Source: Bacillus pseudomycoides DSM 12442
GTDB lineage: Bacteria > Bacillota > Bacilli > Bacillales > Bacillaceae_G
Length of the DNA stretch: 14,976 nt
Direction: 5' to 3'
Assembly (NCBI RefSeq): GCF_000161455.1
Contig: NZ_CM000745.1
Span: forward strand, 4,870,818 to 4,885,793
Shown here one piece after another: positions 1-5,756 of the stretch. Position numbers and translations under genes: made by a program. The notes beneath the pieces are model-generated. The model saw nothing but the letters and a program-made list of their open reading frames with translations, was not told the origin of the DNA and did no database searches. Each line of letters begins with the position of its first letter. Position 1 is the stretch's first letter.

Positions 1-341
1 AAGCAGCCGGTGCTGGTGAGGGAGCACAAAACATGTCTCAGTATACATATAAAGCTAGTTTAGATGGACAAGAAGGCTTATCTCCGGGCTATCATGTATC
101 TCTACAAGTAAACCTAGAAAACAAGAAAATGATTGCTGTTCCTAGTAAGAGCATTGTAGAAAAAGATGGTGAACCATTTGTTTATGTAGAAGAAAAAGGA
201 AAACTTCGTAAACAAAATGTGAAAAAAGGTTCTACTGATGGAGACTGGACAGAAGTTCTTGAAGGCGTAACAGTGGGGCAAAAGGTGGTTAAAAATCCTT
301 CCGACAATGTATATGACGGAATGGAAGTGAAAGAAAAATGA
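1..341 (+). CDS. yknX: efflux ABC transporter adaptor, YknX-like (3' end only)
   Basis: The frame is open from the window edge (first full codon at 3) to a TGA at 339-341, so this is the C-terminal part of a longer protein. An internal ATG at 33 is not the true start, because the frame continues upstream in the same style (small residues A, G, E, Q). The visible part has the beta-rich pattern of a membrane-fusion (RND/MacA-type) adaptor: a segment with GLSPGYHVSLQV, then IAVPSKSIVEKDGEPFVYV and a closing stretch with GVTVGQKVV. In the family this forms the barrel and membrane-proximal domains that link the permease to the outer cell surface. The TGA overlaps the ATG of the ATPase gene (ATGA), so the genes are translationally coupled. 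The YknX assignment rests on the gene order with yknY and yknZ. Confidence 0.85.
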   Translation, partial: AAGAGEGAQNMSQYTYKASLDGQEGLSPGYHVSLQVNLENKKMIAVPSKSIVEKDGEPFVYVEEKGKLRKQNVKKGSTDGDWTEVLEGVTVGQKVVKNPSDNVYDGMEVKEK

Positions 342-1018
342 TTACGTTAAACAATATTCATAAAACATATTATCAAGGGAAACTGGCGGTACCGATTTTA
401 CACGGTATTAGTTTAACGATTCAAAGTGGTGAGTTTGTTTCCATTATGGGACCGTCTGGTTCAGGGAAATCAACGCTCATGAATATTATCGGTTGTTTAG
501 ATCGTCCAACAGAAGGCGAATATATGTTGAACGATGTGAATATCTTAACAGCAGACGAGTCAAAGCTTGCTCTCATTCGCAATGAATATATAGGCTTTGT
601 ATTCCAGCATTTTAACTTATTGCCACGTCTTTCAGCGGTAGAAAATGTAGAACTTCCGCTTATATATGGCGGCGTGAAGAAAGCGGAGCGCCGTCAGAGA
701 GCTCTTGAAGCACTTGGGAAAGTCGGATTGTCTGACCGCGTGCATCACTTGCCAAGCGAACTTTCAGGTGGGCAAAAGCAGCGTGTAGCCATCGCACGTT
801 CCATCGCAAATGACCCAACGTTCATTATGGCCGATGAACCAACAGGTGCTCTTGATACAAAGTCTGGACAGCAGGTTATGGATATTTTCACAAAGTTAAA
901 CGCAGAAGGTACAACGATTGTTATGGTTACGCATGAAGAAGAAGTTGCGGCATATTCTTCGCGCCGAATTGTGTTAAGAGACGGGAAAATTACAGAAGAT
1001 AGAAGGTGTGCGGTATGA
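338..1018 (+). CDS. yknY: ABC transporter ATP-binding protein, MacB/YknY type
   Basis: This 226-residue protein is a complete ABC ATPase. Visible motifs are Walker A GPSGSGKST (38-46), Q-loop Q90, signature LSGGQ (142-146), Walker B ending ADEP (D166, E167), D-loop GALD (170-173) and the switch histidine in VTHE (H199). The length and the phrase GCLDRPTEGEY are typical of the LolD/MacB branch that powers FtsX-type permeases without itself moving substrate across the membrane. The start overlaps the adaptor's stop and the stop overlaps the permease's ATG, so the three form one tight operon. In B. subtilis, YknWXYZ protects cells against the SDP killing peptide; the same role here is inference. 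Confidence 0.93.
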   Translation: MITLNNIHKTYYQGKLAVPILHGISLTIQSGEFVSIMGPSGSGKSTLMNIIGCLDRPTEGEYMLNDVNILTADESKLALIRNEYIGFVFQHFNLLPRLSAVENVELPLIYGGVKKAERRQRALEALGKVGLSDRVHHLPSELSGGQKQRVAIARSIANDPTFIMADEPTGALDTKSGQQVMDIFTKLNAEGTTIVMVTHEEEVAAYSSRRIVLRDGKITEDRRCAV

Positions 1019-2214
1019 GTTTACTAGATAGTATAAAAATTGCCCTATCTTCTATTCTAGCTCATAAACTGCGCTCAGCGCTTACGATGCTTGGGATTAT
1101 TATAGGCGTTGGTTCCATTATTACTGTTGTTGCGATTGGGCAGGGCGGAGAAGCAGCGTTAAAGTCACAATTCGTTGGAGCTGGTAATAACGTAATCCCA
1201 ATTCACTATAGTGCGGATATAAATGATCCGTATGGTATGGAAATGATGGAACAACCAAAGTTAACTGAGGAAGATATTTTTGAAATAAAAAAACTTCCAG
1301 AGATTGCGCATGTTCTTACAACCAATTCAAGTATGGAGCCACTCGATATTGAAGATAAAAAAGAGATGGTGAGTATTACAGGATTAGATAGTGAGTACTT
1401 CTCAGTAAATAAAGTGAAAGTGTTAAAAGGCCGATCCTTACAAGAATCGGATATTGCGCAAGGTAATAACGTCGTGATGATCAGTAAGAGTATGGAAGAA
1501 AAGGTCTTCAAAAAGGAAAGTCCAGTCGGAAAAATTATTGAGATGAAAGGACAACCGATGCAAATTATCGGTGTCTATAAATCAAATAATGAGTTTATGG
1601 GAATGGGGCCATCGGAAGCTTTAATTCCAATTACATTGTGGCCAACAATATATGGAAAAGATGAGATTCAAAGTATTTCTGTTCAAGCGAAAAATGTGGA
1701 TGATTTAGAAAAAGCGGGTAAAAAAGCTGCTGATGTATTAAATAGTCGTAAGCCAAGTGATGCATCTGGTAAATACGAAGTGATGAATTTAAAAGAAATT
1801 CAAGAAGGTATTTCAAAAATGACGGGCATTATGACAATGATTATTGGTGGTATTGCTGGTATTTCATTAGTCGTTGGTGGTATTGGTGTTATGAACATTA
1901 TGCTCGTATCCGTAACAGAACGTACACGTGAAATTGGGGTACGTAAAGCACTTGGAGCAACGCGCAGTAAAATCTTGCTACAATTCTTAATTGAAGCCGT
2001 TATGTTAACGCTTCTTGGTGGATTGATCGGAATCGGTCTTGGTTATGGTGGTGCATATATTGTTTCTACATTTGCGAAATGGCCACCGCTCGTTTCATGG
2101 GAAGTTGTCGTTGGCGGCGTGTTATTCTCGATGACGCTCGGTATTATTTTCGGATTAATTCCAGCGAATAAAGCAGCGAAACTAGATCCTATTGAAGCAC
2201 TTCGTTATGAATAG
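1015..2214 (+). CDS. yknZ: ABC transporter permease, MacB/YknZ type
   Basis: This 399-residue permease has the MacB/FtsX layout: one N-terminal membrane helix (about 20-42, rich in LGIIIGVGSIITVVAIG), a long extracytoplasmic domain of about 225 residues, then three C-terminal helices (about 272-300, 322-345 and 360-385). The conserved cytoplasmic loop ERTREIGVRKALGA follows the second helix, and the protein ends DPIEALRYE as is usual. I chose the ATG at 1015, which overlaps the ATPase stop and has AGAAGG eight bases upstream; a GTG at 1006 in frame would add three residues and has no better site. With the ATPase and adaptor it should form a tripartite exporter or protection pump. The substrate cannot be read from the sequence. 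Confidence 0.93.
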   Translation: MSLLDSIKIALSSILAHKLRSALTMLGIIIGVGSIITVVAIGQGGEAALKSQFVGAGNNVIPIHYSADINDPYGMEMMEQPKLTEEDIFEIKKLPEIAHVLTTNSSMEPLDIEDKKEMVSITGLDSEYFSVNKVKVLKGRSLQESDIAQGNNVVMISKSMEEKVFKKESPVGKIIEMKGQPMQIIGVYKSNNEFMGMGPSEALIPITLWPTIYGKDEIQSISVQAKNVDDLEKAGKKAADVLNSRKPSDASGKYEVMNLKEIQEGISKMTGIMTMIIGGIAGISLVVGGIGVMNIMLVSVTERTREIGVRKALGATRSKILLQFLIEAVMLTLLGGLIGIGLGYGGAYIVSTFAKWPPLVSWEVVVGGVLFSMTLGIIFGLIPANKAAKLDPIEALRYE

Positions 2215-2221
2215 ATTGGTA

Positions 2222-2251
2222 GTGTAGTAGAGGGGCGTTCCTCTACTACAC
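2222..2251. repeat. perfect 12-bp inverted repeat after yknZ
   Basis: GTGTAGTAGAGG at 2222-2233 pairs perfectly with 2240-2251 across a six-base loop (GGCGTT), eight bases past the yknZ stop. It is not followed by a run of T; the next bases are rich in A. It therefore does not look like a normal intrinsic terminator. It could stabilise the 3' end of the yknXYZ mRNA, act as a weak or factor-assisted terminator, or attenuate read-through into yknW. Confidence 0.7.
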
Positions 2252-2283
2252 ATACAAATAGAAAAAAGATATAAAACCATTTC

Positions 2284-2381
2284 TTTTAGGTGGGAGAGGG
2301 AATCCGCTCGAGGATAGAAGCGGTCAGAGCCTTTTTGGCCCCATGCTAAGTGAAACCAAAGAGAGAACAAGAGTGCAAGTC
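2284..2381 (+). repeat. dispersed repeat, copy A
   Basis: This stretch is clearly related to the reverse complement of 14687-14775. The best-kept parts are TTTTAG followed by GAGAG, then AGAAGCGGTCAG, GCC with a T run, CCCCATGC with AAGT, and a final CAAGTC. Copy A is about ten bases longer in its second half. In both copies the element reads in the same sense as the gene that follows it. It codes for nothing obvious. It may be one of the short dispersed (bcr-type) repeats known from the B. cereus group, or a structured RNA; I cannot name the family. Confidence 0.7.
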
Positions 2382-2401
2382 GATTTTTATATTATTCTAG
2401 T

Positions 2402-2453
2402 GGGCGGTTCACAGTCTCTGGGGAAGAGGAAGTGAACCGCCCGTTAGAACGGG
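2402..2453 (+). promoter_or_regulatory. overlapping hairpins upstream of yknW
   Basis: GGGCGGTTCAC (2402-2412) pairs perfectly with 2432-2442, and the enclosed bases add a small CTCT/AGAG stem. The last three C residues of this stem also start a second hairpin, CCCGTT (2440-2445) with AACGGG (2448-2453). The two cannot both form fully. This lies 13 bases before the AAGGAGG of yknW. No T run follows, so it is not a plain terminator. It could be a leader switch, a protein-binding dyad or an mRNA-stability element. Confidence 0.5.
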
Positions 2454-2481
2454 TGAGAAAAATACAAGGAGGTTTTTTAGA

Positions 2482-3177
2482 ATGGAACCGAATGTTAATT
2501 CGCAAAAGGTTAGTGGAGAAAAACCATCTTTACTAGGGATGATCACATCTCCTGGCTTACAGTTTGAGAGAATGAAAGCGACTGATAAGGTTTGGGGTAT
2601 GTTCTTTTTGGTTGCGTTGTTACAAGCACTTGTAAATGGATTATCTACATATGTGGTGCAATCATCGCCTGAGATGATGGAAATTCAGAAGAAATTTGGC
2701 ACAGGCCAAGAAGAATCTATCGGATATTTAGTTGGTAAGTCAATCGGTTCAGGTTTTATTGGGATAATAATTGGAACTCTTATTGTAGCAGCTGTCTATA
2801 AAATCTTTATGATGTTTTTTGGAAATGATACTCCTTACAAAAAATTGCTAGCTATTATTGTATATTCAAGCATTGTTGTTGTTATTGGTGGACTTATTAA
2901 TTCTCTTTTAGGTTTAATTTTTGGAAGTGGTGCAACTGGGTATACAAGCTTAGCACCATTATTTGACCAAGGTACTACAGGGTATGCAATTGGTAGTGTA
3001 GTTGAGATATTTTATTTATGGAATATCGTATTAATTTGGATTGGATTACAAATTACAGCTGGGTTAGGAAAAGTAAAAGCTGCGGTTCCAGTTGTTGTTC
3101 TCTTCATTATTAAAGCAGCGTTCTTAAGTTTAATTGTTATCGTATTAGCAAAGTTTATGCAAAGTTTCAATGGATAA
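2482..3177 (+). CDS. yknW: Yip1-family membrane protein, YknW-like
   Basis: The product has 231 residues with a short polar N terminus and about five membrane helices (near 37-57, 88-112, 121-147, 168-192 and 200-224), the pattern of Yip1-domain proteins. The start KPSLLGMITSPGLQFERM is the usual cytoplasmic lead-in. AAGGAGG sits about nine bases before the ATG. In B. subtilis the Yip1 protein YknW has about this length, interacts with YknXYZ and is needed for its assembly or function. The neighbouring yknXYZ genes make this the likely counterpart. Here it follows yknZ with its own leader instead of preceding yknX, so its expression may be set separately. The orthology is inferred from size, family and context. 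Confidence 0.8.
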   Translation: MEPNVNSQKVSGEKPSLLGMITSPGLQFERMKATDKVWGMFFLVALLQALVNGLSTYVVQSSPEMMEIQKKFGTGQEESIGYLVGKSIGSGFIGIIIGTLIVAAVYKIFMMFFGNDTPYKKLLAIIVYSSIVVVIGGLINSLLGLIFGSGATGYTSLAPLFDQGTTGYAIGSVVEIFYLWNIVLIWIGLQITAGLGKVKAAVPVVVLFIIKAAFLSLIVIVLAKFMQSFNG

Positions 3178-3189
3178 GAATATGTGCAG

Positions 3190-3224
3190 AAAACGGCTCG
3201 AGAAGGAGCCGTTTTTTATTTTTG
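3190..3224 (+). terminator. intrinsic terminator after yknW
   Basis: AAAACGGCTC at 3190-3199 pairs perfectly with 3206-3215 across GAGAAG and runs into a T-rich tail. It lies 12 bases after the yknW stop and ends the transporter unit. Confidence 0.92.
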
Positions 3225-3229
3225 TATGT

Positions 3230-3303
3230 ATTTGAAATACTAGGCCTCGTATTTCAAATTTCCTCTACAGATATTTGAAATTTCCCTATGCGGAATTTCA
3301 AAT
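3230..3303. repeat. tandem dyads built on TTTGAAAT
   Basis: There are two inverted repeats in a row. ATTTGAAATAC at 3230-3240 pairs perfectly with 3249-3259, and the eight bases between include the palindrome AGGCCT. ATTTGAAATTTCC at 3273-3285 pairs with 3292-3303, with one bulged base. The four half-sites share TTTGAAAT, and the two centres are about 44 bases apart. The region lies between the yknW terminator and the sigma-factor gene. It could be a double operator, a cruciform or RNA structure, or a short repeat of the B. cereus group. Confidence 0.7.
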
Positions 3304-3391
3304 AACTCACCATGAAATCCTCTTTATCTTCTTATATTGTAAAGGTACCGCGGAATAACAAAGAGGTATACCTTTTAGAAATAGGTATAAT

Positions 3392-3865
3392 ATGAAACCG
3401 GCTACTTTTACAGAAACAGTTACGTTGTATGAAAAAATGATTAAAAATCAAATGAAAAAGCTTTATCTGTACCGGGATTATGAAGAGTACTATCAATGCG
3501 GTTTAATTGGACTTTGGATGGCATATGAAAAGTATGAGGAGGAGAAAGGGACTTTTTCAGCTTATGCACTTGTAACAGTACGTGGATATTTGCTAGAGAA
3601 ATTAAAGAAAGAAAATCGATTTCAAAAGCGGCATACATTCGCCGGACAGGAAATGTTACAAAATGTATGCGGAGCAGAAGTGTCGTCAGAAACTCAGGAT
3701 TATATGAGTTTGTTAGATGAGAAAGAGAAACATATTATTTACGAACGTTTTTATGCAGGAAAGAAGATACATGAAATTGCGGAAGAGATGGAGATGACAT
3801 ATCATCAAGTGAGATGGGTATATCGGCAGGCGCTGGGGAAGATGCGCAGCAGTATAAGAGAGTGA
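3392..3865 (+). CDS. small sigma-70-family RNA polymerase sigma factor
   Basis: The 157-residue protein has two parts. Residues about 8-80 look like sigma region 2: DYEEYYQCGLIGLWMAYEKY resembles region 2.1-2.2, followed by GTFSAYALVTVRGYLLEKL, typical of region 2.3-2.4. Residues about 105-155 form a region 4 helix-turn-helix (LLDEKEKHIIYERFY, then IHEIAEEMEMTYHQVRWVYRQAL). Region 3 and region 1.1 are absent. This layout resembles the small competence-type or SigH-like factors of low-GC Gram-positives more than sigma-A, but I cannot name a close relative. The ATG has only a weak ribosome binding site (ATAGGT), so output may be low. It is convergent with comK, with which it shares a terminator. 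Confidence 0.82.
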   Translation: MKPATFTETVTLYEKMIKNQMKKLYLYRDYEEYYQCGLIGLWMAYEKYEEEKGTFSAYALVTVRGYLLEKLKKENRFQKRHTFAGQEMLQNVCGAEVSSETQDYMSLLDEKEKHIIYERFYAGKKIHEIAEEMEMTYHQVRWVYRQALGKMRSSIRE

Positions 3866-3872
3866 AAAAAAG

Positions 3873-3912
3873 AAAAATGGAAGGCAGGAATATTCTGTGT
3901 CTTCCATTTTTT
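3873..3912. terminator. bidirectional terminator between sigma gene and comK
   Basis: AATGGAAG (3876-3883) pairs with CTTCCATT (3901-3908), with a smaller CAG/CTG stem inside. Runs of A before and T after allow termination of both converging genes: the sigma gene stops at 3865 and comK at 3928. Confidence 0.8.
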
Positions 3913-3927
3913 TATAACAAATTTGTA

Positions 3928-4461
3928 CTAGCAAGGAAGTAATGGTTTGTCTAGGAGGCGCATGACTTTATAAATATCTCGAAATTGTTGTGAATCTTGC
4001 ATGTTCATGCGGCACAAGAGAAATCCAGCTTTCAAAAATTGTTGTTGCATTTGATAAAAACTAGTAGCAACAATTATGGTTGTACCATTATAAAAATGAA
4101 GTTTGGATTGCTTGCGATTATTATAAATTTCTATTTTGTTTATATGACTATAGAAAACCCAAATACAGTCTGGAGATGCAGGAGATTTCGTTGGAATGGC
4201 GCAAATATAATGACGATGATCAATTGGGATCGGGATATTTTGTTTAAAGTAATAATTTTCTTGAATCGCATCTCGCCTTCCTTTATAGGTAGAATGGTTA
4301 TGTAATAGGCAAGATAGCTGTACCAATTGTAATGATGTTTTAGATGAAAACTTAATATTTCCGTCATTTTCTGTTATTTTAGTACGGTGAAAAGGATGGG
4401 CGTAAGGCTCAAGTATCATTGTAGAACTAGAGATAGTATCATGACTAACTAGGTCGTCCAA
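3928..4461 (-). CDS. comK: competence transcription factor ComK
   Basis: The 177-residue product aligns by eye with B. subtilis ComK, the master activator of competence and DNA uptake genes, which binds paired A/T boxes. Shared landmarks are SCLLHNHSTYKGRR (50-63), the PTKSPASPDCIW segment (90-101) and YNGTTI (124-129). It is somewhat shorter than B. subtilis ComK (about 192 residues), mainly at the C terminus. The best start is TTG at 4461, because AAGGAGG lies eight bases upstream; the first ATG (codon 15) has no such site. B. cereus-group genomes carry two comK-like genes; I cannot tell with certainty which one this is. The C-terminal tail differs from B. subtilis, so the response to adaptor-mediated degradation may differ too. 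Confidence 0.9.
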   Translation of the reverse strand: MDDLVSHDTISSSTMILEPYAHPFHRTKITENDGNIKFSSKTSLQLVQLSCLLHNHSTYKGRRDAIQENYYFKQNIPIPIDHRHYICAIPTKSPASPDCIWVFYSHINKIEIYNNRKQSKLHFYNGTTIIVATSFYQMQQQFLKAGFLLCRMNMQDSQQFRDIYKVMRLLDKPLLPC

Positions 4462-4512
4462 AGGAAAAGCCTCCTTAAAAGTATTTGTTTACATATTTTA
4501 GTATATAGATGG

Positions 4513-4542
4513 AATATAAAAATAATTTTAAATATTTGTAAA
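4513..4542 (-). promoter_or_regulatory. candidate comK promoter
   Basis: On the minus strand TTTACA (4542-4537) and TATATT (4518-4513) stand 18 bases apart, about 50 bases before the comK start codon. The spacer contains AAAAT and TTTT runs like the A/T boxes bound by ComK, so autoregulation is possible, but the DNA is so AT-rich that chance matches are likely. Confidence 0.35.
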
Positions 4543-4571
4543 TGTTTGTAAAGTTTACTTTATTTTGTAAA
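4535..4571. repeat. three phased TTTGTAAA motifs upstream of comK
   Basis: TTTGTAAA occurs at 4535-4542, 4545-4552 and 4564-4571, spaced 10 and 19 bases, close to one and two helical turns. The first overlaps the candidate -35 box of comK. They could be repressor or activator sites; the motif does not match a ComK box (AAAA, five bases, TTTT) exactly. Confidence 0.5.
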
Positions 4572-4759
4572 TAGTAAGCTTTCTATATAAATTCATTTTA
4601 ATTTTTCGACATATAAGCTGTTTTGCATACAAAAATGAATCTACACTCTTTTCCTCCTTAAGAAGAAAGGGTTTCTATCGCTTTTTCAATTTAGGTTTAT
4701 ATAATTTGCATCGCTTGTACATATATATGAAAATAGAAACAGTTAGGCGGTGATAGAAT

Positions 4760-5158
4760 ATGAAACGGAAGTATATAATTATGGTACTTGTTGTCCTTCT
4801 TTTCGTATATTTAGCAAATAGCAACCCGAGTAAAGGGGAGTATACAGAATGGGCAGCAAAGCAATTTATGAATCGCAACGATATTAGTAAGAAGTTAACA
4901 GAGGTTGAAAAAGAAGACCCAGATGGGCTTGTTGGTGAACTTGCCACAATTGGTAAGAAGTTAGCAAAGAAATATGTAGAGCCACAAGTTGACGTGTTGA
5001 TTAACCATTATACAAAGCGAAGCGATTATATTTTCTTCTCGACGTATAAGACGGAATTTACAATTGGGAAAGAAAATTATAAATATGTTTCAATCGGATT
5101 CTCTCATATTTTTATTCCGATTGAGATGCCGAAGAAAAAAGACGAAGCTGCAAATTGA
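4760..5158 (+). CDS. DUF4359-type exported or anchored small protein
   Basis: This 132-residue protein starts with a charged tip and one hydrophobic helix (about 4-19), then NSNPSKGEYTEWAAKQF. A TM or signal helix followed by NPS and a W-A motif is typical of DUF4359 proteins, which have no known function. The rest (about 25-132) is likely outside the membrane and ends in a lysine-rich tail. GGCGGTGAT precedes the ATG. The last codons and the TGA lie inside the terminator hairpin. Whether the helix is cleaved is unclear; no lipobox cysteine is present. Confidence 0.75.
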   Translation: MKRKYIIMVLVVLLFVYLANSNPSKGEYTEWAAKQFMNRNDISKKLTEVEKEDPDGLVGELATIGKKLAKKYVEPQVDVLINHYTKRSDYIFFSTYKTEFTIGKENYKYVSIGFSHIFIPIEMPKKKDEAAN

Positions 5159-5174
5159 TGCAGCTTCGTCTTTT
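5137..5174. terminator. bidirectional terminator embedded in the DUF4359 gene end
   Basis: A perfect 16-bp stem: AAAAGACGAAGCTGCA at 5137-5152 pairs with 5159-5174 across AATTGA. The loop contains the stop codon. The T run is stronger on the minus strand, where it ends the DUF1659-DUF2922 unit; on the plus strand the tail is TTTTGCGTTT. Confidence 0.88.
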
Positions 5175-5178
5175 GCGT

Positions 5179-5394
5179 TTAAGGAGCAACTGTTACTTCT
5201 GATACTGTCTTTTCAACAAGGCGTGCCCCTTTTTTACGAGTGTTCCCACTAAGTGATAAGAAAATTGCAGAGGAGAGAATTGTGTCCATCACTTGGCTTA
5301 TGGTTTGTTCATTCACAGGTGTAATAGGATTGTCGATAGAGAAGACGACTGTTTTTCCATCCTCTTTTAAGAAAATCAGTTCGAGTACTGTCAT
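5179..5394 (-). CDS. DUF2922 family small protein
   Basis: A 71-residue protein with the DUF2922 pattern: beta-strand LELIFLKEDGKTVVFSI, then DNPITPV and a helix with QVMDTIL. The function is unknown. Two ATG codons lie close together. The upstream one (5400) is only three bases from AAGGAGG, while the one at 5394 is nine bases away and is the better start. It is the second gene of a pair with the DUF1659 gene, 28 bases downstream of it. Such pairs recur in Bacillus genomes, but their role has not been settled as far as I know. Confidence 0.85.
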   Translation of the reverse strand: MTVLELIFLKEDGKTVVFSIDNPITPVNEQTISQVMDTILSSAIFLSLSGNTRKKGARLVEKTVSEVTVAP

Positions 5395-5422
5395 TGTCAT
5401 TTACCTCCTTGTCACTAAATTT

Positions 5423-5647
5423 TTACGGATTTGAGATGTCAGATGTACTTAAAAGTTGAACTGCATGAAGCTTTAATCCTTGTAATGAAGCAAGGGCACG
5501 TCCCACTTCATGGACCTGTGCTACATCAGCATTTGGCTTTACTCGTTTAAATTGTTTGTTTTTCAAAATAGTTTTCCCATTTTTGTCTGTGCCACCGTTT
5601 AGGACAAGGCGCAAGCTTAAGTCAGTTACAATCGTTTCAATCGCCAT
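5423..5647 (-). CDS. DUF1659 family small protein
   Basis: The 74-residue product has the DUF1659 features: a strand with LSLRLVLNGGTDKNGK, then KTILKNKQFKRVKPNAD and a helix AQVHEVGRALASLQG. The function is unknown. AAGGGGGTG lies about five bases before the ATG. It is first in a two-gene unit with DUF2922. The TATATATA tract near 5670-5676 is a possible -10 region, but no clear -35 box is seen. Confidence 0.85.
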   Translation of the reverse strand: MAIETIVTDLSLRLVLNGGTDKNGKTILKNKQFKRVKPNADVAQVHEVGRALASLQGLKLHAVQLLSTSDISNP

Positions 5648-5756
5648 TTTTTCACCCCCTTTTCGTCATATATATAGGAGGCAACGGTCATATTTTGGCG
5701 TGAAATTTTTTATTTTTTTTGGTACGCTTAGAAGAATAAGAGAGGAGTTTCAAAAG

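Larger units (their letters stand above)
2215..2481. other. structured spacer between yknZ and yknW
   Basis: No ORF is convincing in these 267 bases. In order, they hold a perfect 12-bp hairpin (2222-2251), a dispersed repeat shared with 14687-14775 (2284-2381), a long GC-rich hairpin (2402-2442) that overlaps a small one (2440-2453), and the ribosome binding site AAGGAGG before yknW. I matched no riboswitch class whose conserved core I know. Confidence 0.6.
4462..4759. other. AT-rich divergent spacer between comK and a DUF4359 gene
   Basis: These 298 bases contain no convincing ORF. They hold the comK ribosome binding site and a candidate promoter, three TTTGTAAA motifs, and a TATAAT at 4700-4705 that may be the -10 box of the rightward gene, although no good -35 box sits at the proper distance. 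Its own ribosome binding site is GGCGGTG shortly before 4760. Confidence 0.6.

Noticed and set aside
2284..2481. Known riboswitch upstream of yknW
   Set aside because: I looked for the conserved cores of c-di-GMP, c-di-AMP, guanidine, M-box, T-box, FMN and SRP-type RNAs and found none.
3386..3391. Perfect TATAAT directly before the sigma-gene ATG
   Set aside because: A promoter here would start transcription inside the coding region, after the ATG, so it is probably chance.
3997..4305. Plus-strand ORF of 102 codons opposite comK
   Set aside because: It lies fully within comK on the other strand, has no ribosome binding site, and its protein shows no family pattern.
4590..4680. Small minus-strand gene behind the AAGGAGG near 4652-4659
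   Set aside because: The nearest start (GTG) is followed at once by a stop codon, and other starts are too far away or give peptides under 26 residues.
5556..5756. N-terminal extension of the VanZ gene
   Set aside because: The extension overlaps the DUF1659 gene on the other strand, while the ATG at 5757 has a good ribosome binding site and gives a normal VanZ protein.
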